Source: Anaeromyxobacter soli (GTDB taxonomy: Bacteria > Myxococcota > Myxococcia > Myxococcales > Anaeromyxobacteraceae). Taken from it: a stretch of 64,000 nt of DNA. The position numbers were made by a program, and so were the translations under genes. Of this stretch, positions 53,454 to 61,302 are shown one piece after another (position 1 is the stretch's first letter; each line of letters starts with the position of its first letter). The notes beneath the pieces were generated by a model, which saw only the letters and a program-made list of their open reading frames with translations, was not told the DNA's origin and ran no database searches. The stretch is taken from contig NZ_JAKZLF010000004.1 of NCBI RefSeq assembly GCF_022808855.1, forward strand, positions 124,001 to 188,000. Direction: 5' to 3'.

Positions 53454-53910
53454 GAGAACCTCCCTGACCGGGCTGGAGGCCGAGGACGTCGGCCTTGAAG
53501 ATTCGTCGCGTTGTTCCGACCAAGCGCGCCGGCACCTTCCCTGGTGGCAGCGGCGGAACCGGGCCGGCCGGGATGATCGCGAGGTGTCGCGCCAGCGTTC
53601 GGTGATCGACACCGAGCCAGGCCGCGGCTTCCTTGATGGTCATCCCTTCGGGTTGAAGTGGCGGCCCCGCGTGCAGGAGCGACCCGAGCACGGGCGCCGC
53701 TTCTGCCTCCAAGCGCGAGGCTGCCGAGATTGCGCGGACGAGCACGCGAACGTCGCCCCCTGCACCGGCGCCAGGGGACCCGTGCGCAGCTGCTCCCGCA
53801 GCAAGCGAAGGCGGTCCGACGGTGTGCTTGCGCCGCACCGGAGTTCCGTAGTGAAGAGGGAGCGCGGCCGGGGTCGCGCCGACAACAGACATCGCCGAAC
53901 TCGTCGTCAT
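53368..53910 (-). CDS. Excisionase-like helix-turn-helix protein
   Basis: 180 residues. A Pro/Ala-rich N-terminal half precedes a MerR/Xis-like helix-turn-helix (MTIKEAAAWLGVDHRTLARH) and a wing ending RLVGTTRRIFKADVLGL. The C-terminal 28 residues overlap the integrase start in another frame. Position and fold suggest a directionality factor that also couples translation to int. The ATG at 53910 has GGGAG nearby; a shorter start at the internal Met before TIKEAAAWLG is possible. Confidence 0.65.
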   Translation of the reverse strand: MTTSSAMSVVGATPAALPLHYGTPVRRKHTVGPPSLAAGAAAHGSPGAGAGGDVRVLVRAISAASRLEAEAAPVLGSLLHAGPPLQPEGMTIKEAAAWLGVDHRTLARHLAIIPAGPVPPLPPGKVPARLVGTTRRIFKADVLGLQPGQGGSHEHRVEEASSGSRWHRQMDQLRGRGSCG

Positions 53911-53924
53911 GAACGTCTCCCTCG

Positions 53925-54941
53925 TTACGTCCGCTCGGCCGCTCGGGTGGCGGTACGAATCCGACCCAGGTACTCGGCGGCAGCGGGGTCGAGCGCGCGG
54001 CCCGAGGTCACCCCCTGCGCCTCGTCGAGCACATCCCGCGCGCAGTCGGGCCAGCAGCCCAGCCAGAGTTCCCGAAGGTGGCCGGCGAGGTTGTCGCGAT
54101 ACCGGAGCCGCGTCATCAGCCGCGCCAGAGCCGCGTCTGCGCACTGCGCACGCACGAGGAACGGCTGCGACCATTCGTTCGTGATGCCGTTTCCACTCTG
54201 AGCCATGTAGTCGAAGACCTCCTCAGGAGAGGCACGTTCCACCGCGCTACGGAGGGCCGCGGTGGTGAGTTGAGCCCACTCCCAGTCAAGGCTGGTGAAC
54301 GCGAGCGAACCGGGGCCGAGCACGAGGGCGCCAACGGTCTCCAACTTCCCCGCCTGGAACAGCCTTGCGTTCCATGACGCCCGGAACTCGCGTATCGGGT
54401 TTGGAGTGCGCGCCTGATGACGCCTCTCCACATGGAGATCGTGCAGAGCGTCGTGCAGCGCGAGTACAGCCTTGCGCCGCCGATCTCGCGGAATGCGGGC
54501 GAGCACCCGGAGCGCGCCCGTTGGAGGTTCCTCGACGGTCAGCCTCGTCTGCCGGTGCGCCGGATGGAGCACCCATCTCCGCGCGGTTCTCCAGACATGG
54601 CCCTTGCTGCGTCCTTCCTCGACTCCCCTCACAGCGTCGTGGGGTTCGCGATCACCAGACAGCCTGAACGTTGGGCCTTGCCGCTGACCAGACACGAGGT
54701 TCTTGGCTTCTCTCGGTGACCAGACACGTCGTTCCTGGGAGACGCGCGCCACTCCTTCGACGTGGGGGCGCCCGCCAGAGGCGGAGACGAACCCGAACAA
54801 ACCTCGGGAGACCGCGACCACAACCGCAAGGAACGGGCCGATGCTCTCAACCGCCGCACCGTCGGCGCCGAGGAACTCCGGCGTGACCAGCAGCCCGCCC
54901 CGCTCTTGGGCCGCGCGCGCGATGTCCGCCCACCAACTCAC
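53925..54941 (-). CDS. Hypothetical island protein coupled to the Rep-like gene
   Basis: 338 residues from GTG 54941, which overlaps the Rep-like stop (GTGA) and has GGAGGCGCG before it. The N-terminal WWADIARAAQERGGLLVTPEF and C-terminal helices (FLVRAQCADAALARLMTRLR) look ordered. The centre is Arg-rich and holds three spaced copies of a TGTCTGGT-type repeat (54654-54730), which may mark a degenerate or repetitive zone. The family is not recognised. The link to the Rep-like gene suggests a replication or maintenance role (inference). Confidence 0.55.
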   Translation of the reverse strand: MSWWADIARAAQERGGLLVTPEFLGADGAAVESIGPFLAVVVAVSRGLFGFVSASGGRPHVEGVARVSQERRVWSPREAKNLVSGQRQGPTFRLSGDREPHDAVRGVEEGRSKGHVWRTARRWVLHPAHRQTRLTVEEPPTGALRVLARIPRDRRRKAVLALHDALHDLHVERRHQARTPNPIREFRASWNARLFQAGKLETVGALVLGPGSLAFTSLDWEWAQLTTAALRSAVERASPEEVFDYMAQSGNGITNEWSQPFLVRAQCADAALARLMTRLRYRDNLAGHLRELWLGCWPDCARDVLDEAQGVTSGRALDPAAAEYLGRIRTATRAAERT

Positions 54942-56140
54942 CGCGCCTCCGCTGAGTGACGAGCGAAGTACTGCGCTATGTGGAGCGTGCGTGCGAGGGC
55001 CGGGCCCGGTCCCCACTGCCCTCCCCCGAGGTGTCGCACGAGGCTCGCCTTTTCCAGCCTTCGCAGTTCCACGGAGTGGCGTTCGTCTCGGTTATGGAAC
55101 GACGCGCCTCCCCAGAGCGCCTCGATGATAGGCCCGACCTTGTGCGGTCTGCCGGCCTCCATGAACCGCTCGATCAGCCGCGGGAGGTCAATGACCTGCC
55201 TGGATGTGAGCAACTCCTGCGCAGCGAGGAGCCGCGCGTACCTCTCGTGGGCAAGGCGTTCCAGATCACCCCGGAGCGCCGCCAAGCTGTCGAGCAGCAG
55301 CGGCCGACCAAGTACGTGCGCCATCCGACGGCGCGTGAGCTCCGCTTCGTAGCGCAGGAGCTTGTAGTGCTTGGCGTACAGCTTCGCGCCGTCGCCCTTT
55401 ACGTCTTGGGCGTGCAGCACGGCCGGCCCGCGAGCCGCGAAGACCTCGCGATGCTCGGTCGTCCCCTTCAACCATGCCGTGGAAGGTCCGCCGTCCGGTC
55501 CGACGGGCCCGATGCCCGCGCCCGCGAAGGCATCTCGCCAGGCGGGCCACCACAACGTCGGTGCCGCCTGAGCGATGGCGCAGGGGCGGTCCCAAGTTAG
55601 CTCGATCTGCGTGATCGTGATCGAGACGTCGCCGGGGGAGACGCCGAAGACGTCCTCGAACACGGTGGCGAAGACGCTCCGGACCTCTCCGAACACACCC
55701 CAAAGATCCAACAGGCACTCGTGGTGCGGGTCGACAGGACCGATGAAGCCGCTCGGGTCGAGGAAGTTGTCCGGGCGGGCCTCCACCGCGGCGGTGCGGT
55801 CGTGGTAACGGCCGGACCTTGTCAGCCGGTCGCGGGTCCTTCGGAGGATGTTCGTCTTGAACGTGCACGCGAGCTTTCCTCCGTACCCCAACGCCTGATG
55901 GACCATGGAGAAGCCGGACACCTCGAACGAGGCGACGGGGTCGCGTCCCCGGTGGACCAGCCGGCGCTCCTCCTTGAGGCGCGCCATCGCGCGATGCGTT
56001 GGGCGGGGGCGAGTCGGCAAGCCGGAGGGAAGCGCCTTGGGCTTCGCGGTGATCTGGACCGCATCAACGGCGAAGGCGAGGGCACCATCGTCCGGAAAGA
56101 CAGCCACCAACGAACGAGGATTGACCATGAGGGAGTTCAC
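54938..56140 (-). CDS. Rep-like replication initiation protein candidate
   Basis: 400 residues. The block GAKLYAKHYKLLRYEAELTRRRM (residues about 255-277, in parts) resembles the KxYxK...LRxE motif of rolling-circle initiators of filamentous-phage and plasmid type. An earlier segment (GDVSITITQIELTWDRP) could supply the metal-binding strand. This is a weak, motif-level assignment. The start is GTG 56140 or ATG 56128, neither with a clear ribosome site. It is transcribed with the gene at 53925. Confidence 0.45.
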   Translation of the reverse strand: MNSLMVNPRSLVAVFPDDGALAFAVDAVQITAKPKALPSGLPTRPRPTHRAMARLKEERRLVHRGRDPVASFEVSGFSMVHQALGYGGKLACTFKTNILRRTRDRLTRSGRYHDRTAAVEARPDNFLDPSGFIGPVDPHHECLLDLWGVFGEVRSVFATVFEDVFGVSPGDVSITITQIELTWDRPCAIAQAAPTLWWPAWRDAFAGAGIGPVGPDGGPSTAWLKGTTEHREVFAARGPAVLHAQDVKGDGAKLYAKHYKLLRYEAELTRRRMAHVLGRPLLLDSLAALRGDLERLAHERYARLLAAQELLTSRQVIDLPRLIERFMEAGRPHKVGPIIEALWGGASFHNRDERHSVELRRLEKASLVRHLGGGQWGPGPALARTLHIAQYFARHSAEAR

Positions 56141-56298
56141 GATGAGACGAGGGGAGACGGGACTACTCCGCGAGTTCTGAGGGGGGTGTGTTCCCCTAGA
56201 GATAGGCGGCAGGGACGCGGGGCCTGCGTCGCCCCTCGAATTTCGCCCCCAACAGCCGCATCCCTGCGGTCGCGATTAGGCGGCCCTCCCCCGCACGG

Positions 56299-56976
56299 CT
56301 ACGAGCCAGCGTTTCCACCGCCAACTCCGTCGGTTGGGTTTGAAAAGGAGGATTTTCCGCCCCATTCCTTCGCGAGGGCGTCCACCGCTTCCACCTTCCG
56401 GCCGAACGCCGAGTGGAGGTAGCGCGCGGTGGTCGCGATGGCCGCGTGGCCCAGGAGGTCCCGAACCGTGGCGAGGTCGGCGCCGGCCCGGAGCAGTCCC
56501 GTCGCGCACGTGTGCCGGAGGGAGTGCGGCGTGATCCGCTTGGTGATGCCTGCCTCACGGACCGCTCGTGCGACGAGGCCATCGACCGCCTTGGGCGTCA
56601 GCGGGCCAGGTCGGTAGGGCCCCCGCTGCCCAAGCGTCAGGAACATCGGCGCGTCGGGGGATGGCGATTCCGCTCCGTACGCGTGAGCCAAGTAGGACCG
56701 GATGGCCTTCTCAGTCGCATCGGGCAGCGGCACCTGCCGCTTGAGCTTCTTACCCGTGCGCTTCTTGAGCGTCTCGAAATGAAGGCACGTGCGCCCTTGG
56801 TACTCCTTCAGGTCGCCGACGGTCAGGGCGCAGAGCTCACCCTCCCGAAGTCCGCCATGACTGAGCACGCTCAGAACGGCGGCGTCCCGCTTCCCTTGGA
56901 GCGTTCGGCGGTCGGGCACATCGAGGAGGCGCTTCACCTCGGCTTCGTCCAAGAATTCAGTTGGTCGTTCGTTCAT
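56299..56976 (-). CDS. Minimal tyrosine recombinase (XerC/D-like catalytic domain)
   Basis: 225 residues, essentially the catalytic domain only. Active-site elements are [13 protein letters not shown] (Arg), [18 protein letters not shown] (HxxR), [15 protein letters not shown] (His/Trp position and Tyr). The usual N-terminal SAM-like domain is missing apart from a 30-residue lead-in. It may resolve dimers, assist integration or be a captured Xer gene. The ATG at 56976 has no clear ribosome site; an upstream in-frame start at 57066 is possible but Gly-rich and unconvincing. Confidence 0.8.
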   Translation of the reverse strand: MNERPTEFLDEAEVKRLLDVPDRRTLQGKRDAAVLSVLSHGGLREGELCALTVGDLKEYQGRTCLHFETLKKRTGKKLKRQVPLPDATEKAIRSYLAHAYGAESPSPDAPMFLTLGQRGPYRPGPLTPKAVDGLVARAVREAGITKRITPHSLRHTCATGLLRAGADLATVRDLLGHAAIATTARYLHSAFGRKVEAVDALAKEWGGKSSFSNPTDGVGGGNAGS

Positions 56977-57333
56977 GGCTGCGATTTCGTTAGCCCCGCC
57001 CCATCCAGCCCGTCTAGTACCGAGGGCATAAGTGCCATCGCCGCTGGGGCTCTCTCCGCGCTGCACACGGATCTATGGCAACGCGGGAATGACCCGCGTA
57101 TGGCGATGTGGGATGACCGGGCGCTCTCGCGCGCGTCACTGTGTGTGCATGGCATGCGCGGCGAGCGGGACCGGCGCGGCGGCCACCTCCGCGATACCAG
57201 CCGGGCTCCAACCTTCAATGGCGCGGATCACTCGCGCTCAAGGCCGGTGCGGCCGAGCACGCGCGCAGAAGACGGCCTGGCCGCGCCCGTTAGAGCCGGG
57301 GGCTATCGGCCAGCTCGCGACCAGCTGCGGGGT
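56977..57333. other. 357-base intergenic region in the island
   Basis: This lies between the small recombinase and the lipoprotein gene, both read leftward. It has a 7-bp stem hairpin (ACGCGGG/CCCGCGT, 57081-57099) and an 11-base dyad GCATGGCATGC at 57147-57157. No convincing gene is seen in it. It may hold the recombinase promoter. Confidence 0.4.
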
Positions 57334-57846
57334 CTAGCGGGGGCCGCAGTCCTCATCGACGAGGACGACGCTTCCGGGCTGCCTGTTGCGCTGCGACTCG
57401 GCCACCTTCTCGCAGCGCTCGACTCGGCACTGCCGGCGAATCGCGGAGAGCGGCTCGCCGGCCACACGAGCGATGGCCGCGACGTCCGCCGCGATGTCGG
57501 CGGTGACGCTGGGCCCGTAACCCTTCCACTTCCGTCCGAGCCGTTCGTTTCCCTGCCGCACCTCGGTGACGAAGCTCTGAGGCGTGTACCCGTCGTACAC
57601 AGCGTTGAGGAAGCAGGTGATGTCCTTGGACCAGTGGAACCGCAGCTCTCGCTGGAGGTCATCCAGCTGCGACTCCTCCCACTGCGATGCGTCCTCCCAC
57701 CGGCGCCGCTCCTGCTCCTGTTCTTGGGCCTGCCTGGAGCGGACTTCCTCCTGCTTGTTGGCGTAGTCGTAGACCGGACCGACACCGGGAATGACGGCGC
57801 ACCCAGCCAGCAGCAGAGCGATGACGGCGACTTGGGCTGTCCTCAT
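57334..57846 (-). CDS. Small island lipoprotein
   Basis: 170 residues starting MRTAQVAVIALLLAGC (lipobox LLAGC, Cys16). A Gln/Glu-rich coiled coil (KQEEVRSRQAQEQEQERRRW) is followed by a mixed domain with Cys in DITCFLNAVYDGY and a CRVERCEK pair. GGAGG lies seven bases before the ATG at 57846. The family is not recognised; surface lipoproteins on mobile elements often give exclusion or immunity, but that is speculation. It is divergent from the XRE repressor. Confidence 0.65.
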   Translation of the reverse strand: MRTAQVAVIALLLAGCAVIPGVGPVYDYANKQEEVRSRQAQEQEQERRRWEDASQWEESQLDDLQRELRFHWSKDITCFLNAVYDGYTPQSFVTEVRQGNERLGRKWKGYGPSVTADIAADVAAIARVAGEPLSAIRRQCRVERCEKVAESQRNRQPGSVVLVDEDCGPR

Positions 57847-57908
57847 GTCCACCTCCGGTCGAAACACTGTCCTCGCCAGCCAGGCTGGGATGGAGGTCTT
57901 ACCCGACT

Positions 57909-57960
57909 CAACATGTTGCGTCTAGCTTTGCCTTCTCGCTGGACTTGTTACGTCCTGTTA
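57909..57960. promoter_or_regulatory. Candidate repressor operators in the divergent control region
   Basis: A perfect palindrome CAACATGTTG at 57909-57918, and a direct repeat TGTTAC at 57945-57950 and 57955-57960 spaced one helical turn. Both lie between the leftward lipoprotein and rightward XRE gene, where a cI/cro-type switch would be expected. Confidence 0.45.
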
Positions 57961-57982
57961 CAGCCTCCAACCTGCCGCCAGG

Positions 57983-58336
57983 ATGGCGCCCGTGGGCCAC
58001 ATGGGCGCTGTCGAGAAGAGACTCGGCCGTAGGGTCGCCGAGCGGCGAAAGGCCGCAGGGCTCACGCAGGCCCAACTCGCAGAACGGCTTGGGGTTACGA
58101 CAGAAACCGTGAGCCGGTTGGAGCGCGGAGCCGTGGTTCCGTCGCTCGCCCGCCTCGAAGCGTTCGCATCTGCCCTGGGAGTGGACCTGTCCGACCTGTT
58201 CCGGGTCGCGGACCGCGACGCTCACAGGGACCGCGCCCTTCACCGTCTCCTGGCGGCTGTCCGTCGCGCCCCGGCCGATGACATCGAGCTCATCGCGGAT
58301 TTAGCCGAACGCGTCCTCGGGCACTTTGACAAGTAG
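57983..58336 (+). CDS. XRE-family (Cro/CI-type) repressor
   Basis: 117 residues. The helix-turn-helix is clear: RRVAERRKAAGLTQAQLAERLGV followed by TTETVSRLERGAVVPSLARL (in parts). The C-terminal part is short and helical (RALHRLLAAVRRAPADDIEL), enough for dimerisation but without a peptidase domain. It probably controls the divergent promoters beside it. The start could be ATG 57983 or the internal ATG 58001. Confidence 0.85.
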   Translation: MAPVGHMGAVEKRLGRRVAERRKAAGLTQAQLAERLGVTTETVSRLERGAVVPSLARLEAFASALGVDLSDLFRVADRDAHRDRALHRLLAAVRRAPADDIELIADLAERVLGHFDK

Positions 58337-58420
58337 TCCCGATACGCCCCCGCGCGCTTGACTCCACTCCCAGTGGTCGTACCCTACCTGTAACGGTGGC
58401 GCCTTGGCCGTGGAGGCACC

Positions 58421-58666
58421 ATGACGTGCACACACTGCGGGAAGCCGCTCAGGCGAAGTCAGACGCGCGACAACGGAAGGCTCAAGTCCTGCCCGAACTG
58501 CTCGAAGCAGAGCCCGGCGAGAGAACACGTCTTCCATCCCGCCGACAGCTTCGGAGCGAGCGACAAACGCGTCACGGACGAGCACCCTGACGGCGTTCAG
58601 AGTTGGTGCGCGGCTTGCCGTACAAAGCAGGGGCCGGTGACGGGCGTCTCCTGTTCCGCGCTGTAG
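58421..58666 (+). CDS. Small zinc-ribbon protein
   Basis: 81 residues with three CxxC pairs: MTCTHCGKPL, KSCPNCSKQS and SWCAACRTKQ. GGAGG six bases before the ATG supports it as a real gene. The middle part (HVFHPADSFGASDKRVTDEH) resembles small phage or plasmid zinc-finger proteins. Function is unknown. It lies 84 bases after the XRE gene and 46 before the next gene, in one rightward unit. Confidence 0.65.
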   Translation: MTCTHCGKPLRRSQTRDNGRLKSCPNCSKQSPAREHVFHPADSFGASDKRVTDEHPDGVQSWCAACRTKQGPVTGVSCSAL

Positions 58667-58712
58667 AGGCGGGTTGGCTTCGACTCATGGCGAACAACGA
58701 GGAGGCGCACCG

Positions 58713-59333
58713 ATGTCGCAGGAGGCGAAGGGCAAGTCGGAATTCGAAGTCGCCCATGAGATCAAGACTCTCCTTGAGGCACTCCCGCCCGAGAAGCGCG
58801 AGATGGCGTTACGATGGGCACGGGAGGCCGCTGGCCTGCCACCGCACGCCGCTCCCTCTCACCCCACAACAGCCGTCGTCGAACCCCGGAAGCCTGCGGC
58901 CCCTGACGCAGGGCCAGTAGGGGCGGCGCCGCGTCAGAAGACGTTGAAGGACTTCGTCGCGGAGAAGCAGCCGAAGAGCGACGTGCAGTTTGCCGCGACG
59001 GTCGCGTACTTCCACCGATTCGAAGCCACCGAGGACGCGCGTAAAGAAGAGATCACCGCGGACGACCTCCAAGACGGGGCCCGACTGGCCGGCAGATCCA
59101 GGTTCAAGCTGCCATCTGCCACGCTCAACAACAGCGTTGGCCTGGGTTACCTCGACCGTGGCAGCGAACGCGGAAAGTATCGGCTCAATGCAGTCGGTGA
59201 GAATCTCGTCGCGATGGCGCTTCCGGGGAATGGATCCAGCCGCGCGCCCGCGACAGGGAGGGCGCGGCGAAAGCCGCGCGAAGCCGCCAAGCCATCCGGG
59301 AAGTCGCCAAGGAAGCGCGCTTCCAAGAAGTAG
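58713..59333 (+). CDS. Winged-helix-like protein with basic tail (first of a two-gene unit)
   Basis: 206 residues. Residues 1-40 are helical (FEVAHEIKTLLEALPPEKRE). Then comes a conserved-looking domain: KTLKDFVAEKQPKSDVQFAA, VAYFHRFEATED, ITADDLQDGARL, LNNSVGLGYLDRGSERGKYRL. This reads like a winged helix I associate with conflict-system proteins, but I cannot name it. The tail is Lys/Arg-rich (RRKPREAAKPSGKSPRKRAS). GGAGG seven bases upstream fixes ATG 58713. The next gene starts 3 bases after the stop. Confidence 0.6.
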   Translation: MSQEAKGKSEFEVAHEIKTLLEALPPEKREMALRWAREAAGLPPHAAPSHPTTAVVEPRKPAAPDAGPVGAAPRQKTLKDFVAEKQPKSDVQFAATVAYFHRFEATEDARKEEITADDLQDGARLAGRSRFKLPSATLNNSVGLGYLDRGSERGKYRLNAVGENLVAMALPGNGSSRAPATGRARRKPREAAKPSGKSPRKRASKK

Positions 59334-59336
59334 GCA

Positions 59337-60167
59337 ATGGCCGGGGCACTCTCCGCCGTCGAGGCTGCGTTGGATGCCGTGGAACGGCAGTCGCGCAGCC
59401 TCGCACGTGCCAAGCATCGACAGGTTCGGTCCGGGGACGAGATAGCAGCCCTGAAAGCTCTTGCGTACTCGTGGTTCGAGACGTTCAAGCCGCAGCTTCT
59501 TGGACCGTTTACCGCTGGGGACCTGGCATCCGCCGATCGCGCCCTCCGAGAGGTATTGAACGCGACGGCACGCCTTTCAAGTCGAGCCAAGTACGCTGGC
59601 CACTTGAAGCAGGCCAAGGAGGCCCTCGTGGGCCTTCGTGCGCGGGCGGCCGACTTAGGCGCCCAAGCCGTTCCGAGCCCGGGGAACGGGAACGAACCAC
59701 CTCCTTCGTTCACGGCACTCGCCCCTGATGTCCGGATGCAGGAGATCTTGGCGCGCCGCTGGGAGGAGATCGAGCGGTGCCTCGCCGGTGACGCTGCTCT
59801 CGCAGCCACCGTGATGATGGGTGGTCTCCTTGAGAGTTTGTTCCTGGCCCGCATCAATCGAACCTCCAACCGCAAGGCTATCTTCACGGCCAAGGGCTCG
59901 CCGAAAGACAAGAAGACGGGAAACCCGCTCCCGCTGAGCGACTGGTCTCTGATGCACTACATCGAGGTGAGCCACGAACTTCGATGGATCACCAAGTCGG
60001 CCAAGGAGGTCGGCGGAGTTCTGCGTGAGTTCAGAAACTACATCCACCCGCACAAAGAATTCACGGATAGCGTAGCCGTTACCATCTCGGATGCCGAGAT
60101 GTTCTGGTCTTTGACCAAGAGCATGACGAAGCAGGTACTGGCCTCAACGGCGCTGCCGCCCCTCTAG
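59337..60167 (+). CDS. HEPN-like domain protein (second of a two-gene unit)
   Basis: 276 residues. The N-terminal half is helical (GDEIAALKALAYSWFETFKP). The C-terminal half has the layout of HEPN-like domains: MMGGLLESLFLARIN, WSLMHYIEVSHELRWI and LREFRNYIHPHKEF, where Arg-Asn-x-x-His matches the RNase motif of many HEPN proteins. HEPN nucleases act in toxin-antitoxin and abortive-infection systems. With the partner at 58713 it may form a defence or addiction unit (inference). It is convergent with the gene at 60168, sharing no bases. Confidence 0.6.
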   Translation: MAGALSAVEAALDAVERQSRSLARAKHRQVRSGDEIAALKALAYSWFETFKPQLLGPFTAGDLASADRALREVLNATARLSSRAKYAGHLKQAKEALVGLRARAADLGAQAVPSPGNGNEPPPSFTALAPDVRMQEILARRWEEIERCLAGDAALAATVMMGGLLESLFLARINRTSNRKAIFTAKGSPKDKKTGNPLPLSDWSLMHYIEVSHELRWITKSAKEVGGVLREFRNYIHPHKEFTDSVAVTISDAEMFWSLTKSMTKQVLASTALPPL

Positions 60168-60743
60168 CTAGCAGCGCCGCGTCCGTGGTGGACATGGACC
60201 ACGTAGGCCCTCTGTGACCCGCGCCCGCCCAGGAGGCGGACATCCGGCGGAGGAGCCTTCGCGGAGCGGCGCGTTCATCCGCCCGTCAAGCGCCCACTTC
60301 CCGATGCTGAGGAGGGCATCCCTCACTGCAGGCGGGATCGAGGTCCTCTTGTTCCGGTGCATCCGGCCAATCCGATCCACCCAAGGACCGAGCACCGGCC
60401 ATTGAAGTCGCCAGTCCAACGGACCTTTCTCGCCGAAGAAGACTCCCCGGCAGATAACCAGTGGACGACCGTCGGGCGCGGCGCCTGGAACTACTTGTTC
60501 CACGATGCCGACCCAGACGAGCCGATCCCTCAGCACCTGACTCGGCGGGTGGAGCCTGCCCGCGGTGCGGCCTCCGATGGCCACAATCAGTTGGCCGGAC
60601 CTCGCCGTCGCACGGAGCCCCTTCATGCACGCCTCGCCCCCGAGGACAATCCGGCCACGGATAACCTTTGGGTCACCGAAGTGGTCGAACTTGTAGAAAA
60701 TGACGTCCTCGGGCTGGAACTCAGGGGTAGAGGCAAGGGGCAT
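60168..60743 (-). CDS. Hypothetical island protein
   Basis: 191 residues from ATG 60743, or three more from a GTG at 60752. The N-terminal part is beta-rich (VIFYKFDHFGDPKVIRGRIV, LIVAIGGRTAGRL, RLVWVGIVEQVV). A C-terminal basic region (MHRNKRTSIPPAVRDALLSI) follows. I do not recognise the family; a distant likeness to nucleotide-modification-associated domains is possible but not supported by a clear motif. It is the last gene before attR and is read toward the HEPN-like gene. Confidence 0.5.
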   Translation of the reverse strand: MPLASTPEFQPEDVIFYKFDHFGDPKVIRGRIVLGGEACMKGLRATARSGQLIVAIGGRTAGRLHPPSQVLRDRLVWVGIVEQVVPGAAPDGRPLVICRGVFFGEKGPLDWRLQWPVLGPWVDRIGRMHRNKRTSIPPAVRDALLSIGKWALDGRMNAPLREGSSAGCPPPGRARVTEGLRGPCPPRTRRC

Positions 60744-60899
60744 GACCCACACTGCTCGCGTATCGCGTGCACCCTGTCAACGCGTCCATTGCGTCAGGTG
60801 ACCCGGGCAGGGGAGTTTGGTGCGGTGACGATCACAAACCTACCCAGCCACGCTGTGACGCCGGCGACAGTCGAGTGCTCACAGGCATGACGCGTAGTG

Positions 60900-60910
60900 A
60901 GGTCCCTACG
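60900..60910 (+). repeat. Third candidate integrase arm site
   Basis: AGGTCCCTACG, identical to the two copies near attL and in the same orientation, 106 bases inside attR. Confidence 0.5.
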
Positions 60911-61016
60911 GGTTGTGCTCCCGGCCCGCATCTGGCCGAACTGGACCGAACCCGCGTTCCGACATAAGCTCCACGGTCGCCAACGCCTTTGGCCCTCGTC
61001 CAGCCGTCAGGCCGTC

Positions 61017-61040
61017 TTCGATTCCCGGCGCCTCCACTTC
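61017..61040 (+). repeat. attR, right attachment repeat
   Basis: The 24 bases are identical to attL (49337-49360): a fragment of the tmRNA T-loop and acceptor end with no tmRNA body upstream. It marks the original host 3' end of ssrA. Confidence 0.9.
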
Positions 61041-61042
61041 AG

Positions 61043-61068
61043 AACCCCGCGATGCCGCGGGGTTTTTC
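61043..61068 (+). terminator. Original host ssrA terminator, displaced
   Basis: Stem AACCCCGC/GCGGGGTT, a six-base loop and TTTC tail, 2 bases after attR. It now lies 11.7 kb from the gene it served. Confidence 0.8.
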
Positions 61069-61206
61069 ATTTCCGCTCCACACCTGCTCCACACTGCGGC
61101 ACCGCGAGCCACGCAACGCGTTCACCTGCGCAGCTCACGTCAGGGGGATCGTTTGACCTCGGAATCCATGGAGAACTTGCGCGAGGTGTTCCGCGCGCGA
61201 ACCTAC

Positions 61207-61274
61207 TGCGCGTACCGGCCATGCCGATCGCCCGTTCCGGGCGATGCCGATCACCTGTTCCGGCCAAGGCGATC
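61207..61274. repeat. Left terminal repeats of the IS
   Basis: CCGATC occurs at 61224 and 61247, with a degenerate third copy at 61269, a period of 22-23 bases. These are probable IstA binding sites. Confidence 0.75.
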
Positions 61275-61302
61275 ACCCGGGGCGTGACGCCGCTGGGTAG
61301 GT

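Larger units (their letters stand above)
60744..61302. other. Right junction region without genes
   Basis: This holds the island's third arm-site copy (60900), attR (61017-61040), the displaced host ssrA terminator (61043-61068), about 130 bases of host DNA and the left end of the IS21-family element from 61207. No gene is evident. Confidence 0.6.

Noticed and set aside
60168-60743. Assignment to a nucleotide-modification-associated domain
   Set aside because: Only a vague strand pattern agrees; no diagnostic motif could be pointed to.
61160-61206. Possible short gene (starting MENLREVF) broken by the IS
   Set aside because: Joining the flanks across the CCTAC duplication gives a stop two codons later, so no longer gene is restored.
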